From Novosphingobium sp. SG751A (GTDB taxonomy: Bacteria; Pseudomonadota; Alphaproteobacteria; Sphingomonadales; Sphingomonadaceae): DNA of 64,000 nucleotides. Position numbers and translations under genes: made by a program. Under the pieces are notes generated by a model that worked only from the letters and a program-made list of their open reading frames with translations, made no database searches and was not told the origin of the DNA. The stretch is taken from the NCBI RefSeq assembly GCF_013149295.1, contig NZ_JABGCB010000008.1, forward strand, positions 1 through 64,000. Direction: 5' to 3'. How positions within the stretch are numbered: the first letter of the stretch is position 1; each line of letters starts with the position of its first letter. Positions 58,732 to 64,000 of this stretch are shown here, piece by piece.

Positions 58732-60381
58732 TTAATCGCGGGGCCGCGACAGTCGGGGGGGCTGGGCCGAGGCGGCAGGCTTATGCGCGGCCAACCAGGT
58801 CTGTCCAGCCACATTGAGCTTTACACTCTCCACCTTGTCACCAAACCAGACCAGCGTGTCGTTCTTTGCGCTCCATGGCTTCCACGGCATGGCGGGTGTA
58901 TCGGGCGATCCGGTGTTGGCCAGCGCCAGCAGCGCCTCCATCATCTGTTTCGACAGGGTGCGGTCCCATTCGGTCCACTGGCGGGTGGGGCGGATGGAAT
59001 TATAGGCGTCCTGGGTGCCGAACCAATAGGGGATGTCGGCGGTGTGATAGGCGCCAACGGTGGCGGTATCCTGATCGGCCAGTTTGACACCCGGAATATA
59101 GGGGTGGCGGCGGGCATATTCGTCGATGAAGACATTCACGCCCTGAGCCGCAGTGTCGACCGCGCAGGCGCGGGCCGAGGAGGCCAGATTGGCGTCCTGC
59201 GCGGCGCGGCGGGCGGCGGCGCGCACATCAGCGTCGGTCTTGGCGGGATAGAGTTTCAGAAAAGCCGCAGCATCGGCGCCAAACAGCTTTTGCGCGCCTG
59301 CCTGATAATCGGCCACGGTTTTGGCCCCGGTGATCGCGTCAAAGCCAAACGCCATGTCATCCTCGTTGAACGAGGCGATCATCGGCACCTTGGCAAAATT
59401 GCCGCCGGCCACAGCATCGGCGGCCTGTTGCGGCAGGACCCGGCCATCGACGATCGGCCCGTTGATCCGCACGCCCGACACCGACAGGCCCAGTTGCGAT
59501 TCCGACTGCGTGGCCAGAATGCGGTCGGCCGCCATGGCGCGCATTTCGCTCAGGCTTTTCGCGCCCAGCTTTTCCTGAAACGCCAGACCGATCTTTTCTG
59601 CATCCGCCAACGTGGGCTTGGCCCCGCGCAGGTTGCAGCCCGAGGACATGACCGCCGCGCGGAACAGCCCGCGTGCCGCAGGCGCCAGCACCTGCGCCGC
59701 CACCGAGCCTGCGCCCGCCGACTGGCCCATGATGACCACTTTGTCCGGGTCGCCGCCGAATTTGGCGATATTGTCGCGCACCCATTGCAGGGCAAGCGTC
59801 TGATCCATCAGGCCATAATTGCCCGATGCGCCGCCCTGTTCCTTGGTCAGTTCGGGATGGGCAAGGAAGCCCAAAGCCCCCACGCGATAGTTGAAATTGA
59901 CGAAAACCGCGCCTGCCTTGGCCATGGCCTCGCCATCATAATTGGCCATGCCGGACGAACCGATGGTAAAGCCGCCGCCATAGAGAAATACGACCACGGG
60001 GCGCTTGTCACCCGCCTTGGCATTGGTCCACAGGTTGAGCGTCAGGCAATCCTCGCCGGTCGCTTCCTCGCCGAAATAGTGGTTGATGTCATGCGGGCGC
60101 AGCACTTGGATGCAGGCGGGGCCTTTGCGGTCGGCGTTGAAAATGCCGGTCCAGTGCGACGGCTTGGGCGGGGCCCAGCGGAGGTCGCCGGTGGGCGCCT
60201 GTGCAAAGGGCACGCCCAGATAGGCCTTGACCCCCGATGCCAGTGCGGTGCCCGCCACGCGGCCGCTGCTGGTTTCGACGGGGTCCGAGGCGATGGGCTG
60301 CATCGACCTGTCAGCGGCCTGCAAGGCGCCGGTTCCCAATGCAATCGCTATCATGCTCGCGGCAAAGGCATTGCCCTTCAT
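58732..60381 (-). CDS. Type-B carboxylesterase, exported
   Basis: 549 residues from the ATG at 60381 (GAGGAGAG upstream). The signal peptide ends GALQAAD. Family signature: VPFAQAPTGDLRWAPPKP, EDCLTLNLWT, VFLYGGGFTIGSS (oxyanion hole), IMGQSAGAGSVAAQVL with nucleophile Ser about 221, ASFNEDDMAFG with the Glu and VGAYHTADIPYWFG with the His. It would cleave a periplasmic ester. It is 38 bases after the quinate/dehydroshikimate genes in the same direction, so a quinate or shikimate ester such as a chlorogenate-type compound is an attractive substrate. That link is inferred from context. Confidence 0.92.
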   Translation of the reverse strand: MKGNAFAASMIAIALGTGALQAADRSMQPIASDPVETSSGRVAGTALASGVKAYLGVPFAQAPTGDLRWAPPKPSHWTGIFNADRKGPACIQVLRPHDINHYFGEEATGEDCLTLNLWTNAKAGDKRPVVVFLYGGGFTIGSSGMANYDGEAMAKAGAVFVNFNYRVGALGFLAHPELTKEQGGASGNYGLMDQTLALQWVRDNIAKFGGDPDKVVIMGQSAGAGSVAAQVLAPAARGLFRAAVMSSGCNLRGAKPTLADAEKIGLAFQEKLGAKSLSEMRAMAADRILATQSESQLGLSVSGVRINGPIVDGRVLPQQAADAVAGGNFAKVPMIASFNEDDMAFGFDAITGAKTVADYQAGAQKLFGADAAAFLKLYPAKTDADVRAAARRAAQDANLASSARACAVDTAAQGVNVFIDEYARRHPYIPGVKLADQDTATVGAYHTADIPYWFGTQDAYNSIRPTRQWTEWDRTLSKQMMEALLALANTGSPDTPAMPWKPWSAKNDTLVWFGDKVESVKLNVAGQTWLAAHKPAASAQPPRLSRPRD

Positions 60382-60419
60382 CACACTCTCTCCTCAGTAG
60401 GGGGAAGTCCGCGCCCGTT

Positions 60420-62285
60420 TCAGACGAGCGGGTCGCGGTATTTGGCCTGTGCGTTCAATCGGATCGGGGCGTTGACGGCGCCATAGCCATCATAACCGCG
60501 CCGCTCGACCACCTCGAAAAACACGCGCTTGGCCACGGCGCGGGTGTAGAACTGAAAATATTCAGCATCCCCGTCGCGGTCATAGAGGATGTTCAATCGC
60601 TCCATCCGCGCGAGGAGTTCGGGATCAAGGGCATATTTTGCCTCCAGGTCCTCGTAATAATTGGGGCCGATATCCAGCATCGGCAGACCCGCATCCGCCG
60701 CCGCCTGGGCTGCGGCAAAAACGTCCTCGCTGGCAAAGGCGATATGCTGGACGCCCGCGCCGAAATAGGCCTGAATGAAGCGTGAGGAGAGCGATTGCAC
60801 CGCCATCGAGCCGTTGAGGGTGAAGCGCAAAGCGCCGTCAGCCGTTTCCACCGCTTGGCTATAGACCAGCCCCATCGGATCGGCGATTTCCAGTTGAGGC
60901 GTCTTTTTGACATCCAGCAGCGCGTGGTAATAGAGCAGCCAGCTCAGCATTTCCTCATATTGCATCGTTTGGGCAATATGATCGACGCGTGTCAGCAGGG
61001 GCTTGGCGGGCGCAGCCTCAGCCGCGCGGGGGAATTCATCGGCCCACATCGCATCGCGCGTCTCGGCGTCCACCAGATAGAGCAAACTGCCCCCTACGCC
61101 GCGCAGCGAGGGGATTTCCCATTCCTCCGGCCCCACGGGCTGAGCAAAGCGTGGAATGTCCAGAGCCTGCGCCCGGTCAAGCGCCGCCTTCTGATCCGGC
61201 ACCGCCAGACCAATCGCGCAGACCGATCCGCCGTGGACCATGTCGAAACTATGCGCCAGACCTTCGGGTTCGGAATTGACCACCAGATTGATCTGCCCCT
61301 GCGCCCAGCGGGTCACGTCCTTGGACCGATGCTGGCCCACGGGCGCAAAGCCCAGTGCGCGGAATACGCGGGCGAAATCCTCGGCTTCCTCGTGGGATGC
61401 GGCAAATTCGATGAATTCCACGCCCTTGGGCGCGATGCGCGGCGGCATGGGCGAGGGGCGTTTGAGCAAACGCGCCGCCTGATCCTCCAGCAAGCGCAGG
61501 GATCGATGCCCGTCCCGCGCCACCTGATGCGCGCTGCCTGCGCGGAACCGGTCGTTGAAGATCTCAAGGCTCCACCAGCCGTCATAGCCGGTGCGCGCAA
61601 TCGCGGCGGCCCATTCGGCCAGCGGAAAGTCGCCTTGCCCCGGCATACAGCGGAAATGGCGCGACCAATTGAGGTAATCCATATCCAGCATCGGCGCATC
61701 GGCCACCTGGACGATGAACAGCTTTTCGGGCCGGATGTCGCCAATGCTGGCCGAAGGGATGCGCCGGGCCAGCGAATGGAATCCGTCCAGCACAAGACCG
61801 ATGGCCGGGTGATCACAATCGCGAACCAGCGCCCAACTGTCGCGGTGATCAGCCACATGGCGCCCCCACGCCAGCGCCTCATAGCCCACGCGCTTGCCAT
61901 GGGCGGCGGCCATCTCGCCCAGTTCGTGGAGATCATCGAGCATCCGCCCCCGATCATCCATCGCGTGGGGCGAACAATTTGAACACAGCAGCACCAGATC
62001 GGTGCCCAATTGCTCCATCACCTCAAACTTGCGCTTCATCCGCTCAAAAGCGCGGGTGCGCATATCGTCGGGCAGGCCCTCCAGATCGCGAAAAGGCTGG
62101 AACATCGTGCAGGCCAGATCAAGCTCACGCATCAGCGCGCCGATTTCCCGCGCGCTTTCGGGGGCCGATAGCAGGTCGTTCTCGAAAATCTCCGCCCCGC
62201 CATAGCCCGCCTCGGCAATCGCGCGCAACTTGTCGGAGAGGGCCCCGCTGATCGAGACGGTGGCGATAGAAGTCTTGAATGTCAT
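60420..62285 (-). CDS. quiC: 3-dehydroshikimate dehydratase with C-terminal HPPD-like domain (QsuB/QuiC type)
   Basis: 621 residues from the ATG at 62285, chosen for GAGGGAGG upstream and because FKTSIATVSISG is the usual start. The first 280 residues are an AP-endonuclease/sugar-isomerase TIM barrel (AEAGYGGAEIFENDLL, VGYEALAWGRHVADHRDSWALV, GLVLDGFHSL, WWSLEIFNDRFRAGSA) with metal ligands Glu, Asp, His and Glu. Residues about 290-600 hold two VOC modules like 4-hydroxyphenylpyruvate dioxygenase (VEFIEFAAS, VDHIAQTM, VQHIAFASEDVFAAA, FFEVVERRGYDGYGAVN). This fusion is that of Corynebacterium QsuB, which converts 3-dehydroshikimate to protocatechuate. It sits directly after the QsuD-like gene. 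The protocatechuate ring-cleavage genes are not in this window. Confidence 0.92.
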   Translation of the reverse strand: MTFKTSIATVSISGALSDKLRAIAEAGYGGAEIFENDLLSAPESAREIGALMRELDLACTMFQPFRDLEGLPDDMRTRAFERMKRKFEVMEQLGTDLVLLCSNCSPHAMDDRGRMLDDLHELGEMAAAHGKRVGYEALAWGRHVADHRDSWALVRDCDHPAIGLVLDGFHSLARRIPSASIGDIRPEKLFIVQVADAPMLDMDYLNWSRHFRCMPGQGDFPLAEWAAAIARTGYDGWWSLEIFNDRFRAGSAHQVARDGHRSLRLLEDQAARLLKRPSPMPPRIAPKGVEFIEFAASHEEAEDFARVFRALGFAPVGQHRSKDVTRWAQGQINLVVNSEPEGLAHSFDMVHGGSVCAIGLAVPDQKAALDRAQALDIPRFAQPVGPEEWEIPSLRGVGGSLLYLVDAETRDAMWADEFPRAAEAAPAKPLLTRVDHIAQTMQYEEMLSWLLYYHALLDVKKTPQLEIADPMGLVYSQAVETADGALRFTLNGSMAVQSLSSRFIQAYFGAGVQHIAFASEDVFAAAQAAADAGLPMLDIGPNYYEDLEAKYALDPELLARMERLNILYDRDGDAEYFQFYTRAVAKRVFFEVVERRGYDGYGAVNAPIRLNAQAKYRDPLV

Positions 62286-62298
62286 CGCCTTGCCTCCC

Positions 62299-63207
62299 TC
62301 AATTCGCGTTTTGCTCAAACTTCGAGAAACTGTCCCACATCCTTTGCCGGTCGGGGGTCAGGCCGGTGAAGATGCGGAAAGCGTCCACCGCCTGACCCAC
62401 CGCCATGCCCCGTCCCGTCATGGTGCGACACCCGAGGGCTTTTGCCGTTTTCAGCAATTGTGTCTCGAGCGGGAAATAGATGATTTCGGAAACCCAGTGA
62501 TGGGGCTGCAAAGCCTCCGCCACGATGGGCATGCCGGGGAACTTGGCCATGCCGATGGGGGTGGCGTTGACAATTCCATCCACGTCGGCGGCGGCCTGCG
62601 CCGCATCGGGGGCCACGCTGGCGCGCCCTTCGCCATAGGCGGCGGTCAATTGCGCGCGCAGGGCCTCGGCCCGCACCGGATCAGTATCGGTCAGCACCAG
62701 ATGCGCCACGCCATTCAACGAGAGCAGCGCATGGGCCGTAGCCGACCCCGCCCCGCCGCAGCCCAGTTGCAGCACGCGCTCCAGCTTCTCACCGCCCATC
62801 CTGTCGCCAAAGGCATGGGCAAAGCCGGTGACATCGGTGTTATAGCCAATCCGCCGCCCATCGCGAAACGCCACCGTATTGACCGCCCCGATCGCGGCGG
62901 CCTGGGGCGAGAGTTCGTCGAGCAGCGGCACCACCGCTTGCTTGAACGGAAAGGTTACATTGACCCCGGCAAAGCCGACCCGCTGAACCGCATCAAGCGC
63001 GTCGCCCAGCGCATCATCGCCCCATCCGCGATCGGAAAAATCCAGCAGGGAATAGACCATATGCAGACCCTGCGCCTGCGCCTCGCATTCCTGCATCCAC
63101 GGCGTGCGGCTTTCCAGAATGCCGCGCCCCAGCAGTCCGGCCAGAACCCGTCCCTTGCCAATGCCGACCATTGCGGAAGGAGAAAGGGAAGGGGCGGGCT
63201 GTGTCAT
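62299..63207 (-). CDS. Quinate/shikimate dehydrogenase (QsuD-like)
   Basis: 302 residues from the ATG at 63207 (AGGAAATACA upstream). The substrate domain has ESRTPWMQECEAQAQGL, GFAGVNVTFPFKQAVVPLLDE (catalytic Lys) and GYNTDVTGF (Asp). The nucleotide domain reads VLQLGCGGAGSATAHALLSL, NATPIGMAKFPGMP and ends MAVGQAVDAFRIFTGLTPDRQRMWDSF, a tail I recognise from Corynebacterium QsuD, a catabolic quinate/shikimate dehydrogenase, rather than from biosynthetic AroE. It oxidises quinate or shikimate to the 3-dehydro compound, the substrate of the dehydratase pathway that follows 13 bases downstream. NAD versus NADP preference cannot be settled here. Confidence 0.9.
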   Translation of the reverse strand: MTQPAPSLSPSAMVGIGKGRVLAGLLGRGILESRTPWMQECEAQAQGLHMVYSLLDFSDRGWGDDALGDALDAVQRVGFAGVNVTFPFKQAVVPLLDELSPQAAAIGAVNTVAFRDGRRIGYNTDVTGFAHAFGDRMGGEKLERVLQLGCGGAGSATAHALLSLNGVAHLVLTDTDPVRAEALRAQLTAAYGEGRASVAPDAAQAAADVDGIVNATPIGMAKFPGMPIVAEALQPHHWVSEIIYFPLETQLLKTAKALGCRTMTGRGMAVGQAVDAFRIFTGLTPDRQRMWDSFSKFEQNAN

Positions 63208-63220
63208 TGTATTTCCTATC

Positions 63221-63253
63221 AAAAAGACCCGCCCCGGAGCGATCCGGGGCGGG
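63221..63253 (-). terminator. Terminator between the TonB receptor and the quinate genes
   Basis: On the minus strand CCCGCCCCGGA pairs with TCCGGGGCGGG (11 bp, loop of four) followed by TCTTTTTG. It fills most of the 57-base gap, leaving no room for a new promoter before the dehydrogenase gene, so read-through is probably how the downstream genes are expressed. Confidence 0.9.
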
Positions 63254-63264
63254 GCAGGGGAGGA

Positions 63265-64000
63265 TCAGAATTTGGTCCGCAGACCGATATTGATAACGCG
63301 GCCCAGCGGGTTGGCGTTAAGCCCGTCATAGCCGACTGCGCCATTGACCGTGTAGGTGTTCACAAAAGGCGGCGCCTGATCGAGCAGGTTGTTCACGTCC
63401 AGATAGAATTGCGCTTCCTTGATCACGCTCAGGTTCTTGAACGTATAGGCAAGGTGCAGGTCCACCGTGGTGAAGGGCTTGACATAGTCGCCGCCGCCGG
63501 TGGGCACGCCATTGGTGCGGATGATCGGGTTGACCACCGAGGAGCCCCAATAGGTGTAGCTGCCCAGATAATTGACGAAGACATCGGCGCTGAGAGGGCC
63601 CTTGTCATAGCCGATATTGGCGCGGCCTTCCATCTTCACGCTGGGGAAGGTGGTGTTGAAGCCCGAAGTGCCCAGCACGCTGAACTTGGTGCCGTTGGTG
63701 CCGAAATACTGCTCGAACTGGAGCTTGCGGGTGAAGGCGGCGCCGATGTTGAAGCGGCCGACCGGCGTGTCGAACCGGTAATTGGCCGAAACGTCCAGAC
63801 CCGCGACATTGAGGTTGAGCGCATTCTGCTGCTGGAAGTTATAGCTGTAATATACCGGGTTGGTGATGACGCCGGTCTGGGGCAGGCCCGCGCCCAGCGC
63901 CGCGATCTGGGCCGTGGTGGCGCCGGTGGGATAGAGTTGCAGCAGATAGGACAGATCCGCCGAGCCCAGCGCCAACGGGGCCTGAGGCGCGGTGATGCCG
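63265..64000 (-). CDS. TonB-dependent outer-membrane receptor (fifth copy), C-terminal part
   Basis: The reading frame is open from the right edge to the stop at 63265, about 244 residues. It is the end of a beta-barrel: QNALNLNVAGLDVSANYRFDTPVGRFNIGAAFTRKL, KMEGRANIGYDKGPLSADVFVNYLGSYTY, YVKPFTTVDLHLAYTFKNLSVIKEAQFYLDVNNLLDQAPPF and VINIGLRTKF with terminal Phe, all usual for TonB receptors. The plug is outside the window. It precedes quinate/shikimate genes and so may import a quinic-acid conjugate; this is inference. Confidence 0.92.
   Translation of the reverse strand, partial: GITAPQAPLALGSADLSYLLQLYPTGATTAQIAALGAGLPQTGVITNPVYYSYNFQQQNALNLNVAGLDVSANYRFDTPVGRFNIGAAFTRKLQFEQYFGTNGTKFSVLGTSGFNTTFPSVKMEGRANIGYDKGPLSADVFVNYLGSYTYWGSSVVNPIIRTNGVPTGGGDYVKPFTTVDLHLAYTFKNLSVIKEAQFYLDVNNLLDQAPPFVNTYTVNGAVGYDGLNANPLGRVINIGLRTKF

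Noticed and set aside
1..64000. Mobile elements, phage genes, CRISPR arrays, tRNA or rRNA genes
   Set aside because: No transposase, integrase, repeat-spacer pattern, cloverleaf-like sequence or rRNA stretch was seen. Base composition looks even by eye; a computed GC-skew and k-mer profile would be needed to exclude older transfer.

Overview
The window looks like the chromosome of a free-living, plant-polymer-degrading alphaproteobacterium of the sphingomonad type (Novosphingobium/Sphingobium-like). The DNA is GC-rich, five separate TonB-dependent outer-membrane receptors are present (one cut by the right edge), stop and start codons frequently overlap (ATGA, GTGA, TTGA), and the partial gene at the left edge closely resembles the D-mannonate dehydratase known from Novosphingobium aromaticivorans. 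I saw no rRNA, tRNA, CRISPR array, insertion sequence or phage gene.

Positions 1-27.7 kb form a pectin / rhamnogalacturonan-I utilisation locus. It holds a partial D-mannonate dehydratase with a divergent GntR/FadR-type regulator, a GH28 polygalacturonase-like enzyme, an IclR-type regulator, and two TonB receptors (3616-6558 and 24895-27705). Two CE12 acetylesterases remove acetyl groups; GH51 and GH35 enzymes would strip arabinan and galactan side chains. A second, leaderless GH28, a leaderless GH105 and an exo-rhamnogalacturonan-lyase-like enzyme would take the backbone apart. An exported PL22 oligogalacturonate lyase, a GDSL esterase, an aldose epimerase, a DUF1961 protein, L-rhamnose mutarotase and a GPH-type sugar permease complete the set. 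Short AT-rich motifs recur in the promoters of the two receptors and of the permease/lyase pair, suggesting one shared regulator.

Positions 28.0-38.5 kb carry an unusual tightly overlapping operon on the minus strand, read in the order TRAP transporter (small membrane, large membrane, binding protein), class III CoA-transferase, fused 2-hydroxyacyl-CoA-dehydratase-like protein, AMACR-like CoA-transferase-family protein, second class III CoA-transferase, CapA-like metallophosphatase-fold protein. It diverges from a MarR regulator. The dehydratase-like protein joins two subunit-like halves in one chain, appears to have lost the usual iron-sulfur cysteines, and has no activator gene nearby. This is the best candidate here for an undescribed system.

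Positions 38.5-64 kb hold several operons for import and hydrolysis of an ester-linked, probably aromatic compound: a TonB receptor with a CocE-type hydrolase and a 899-residue double alpha/beta-hydrolase; a further hydrolase divergent from an aromatic-aldehyde-dehydrogenase / DUF3237 / MmgE-PrpD operon; a TonB receptor with a di-haem cytochrome c and an OmpA-like protein; two MFS permeases divergent from a LacI-type regulator; and a quinate/shikimate module (carboxylesterase, QsuB/QuiC-like 3-dehydroshikimate dehydratase, QsuD-like quinate/shikimate dehydrogenase, partial TonB receptor). Four near-identical LacI-type palindromes ending in CGCTTGCA or GGCTTGCA lie in the promoter regions of four of these operons, so they probably form one regulon. 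A MarR-type palindrome (GTTGA-N5-TCAAC) is shared by the TRAP/MarR promoter and the 38.7 kb receptor promoter, linking the CoA operon to the same uptake system.
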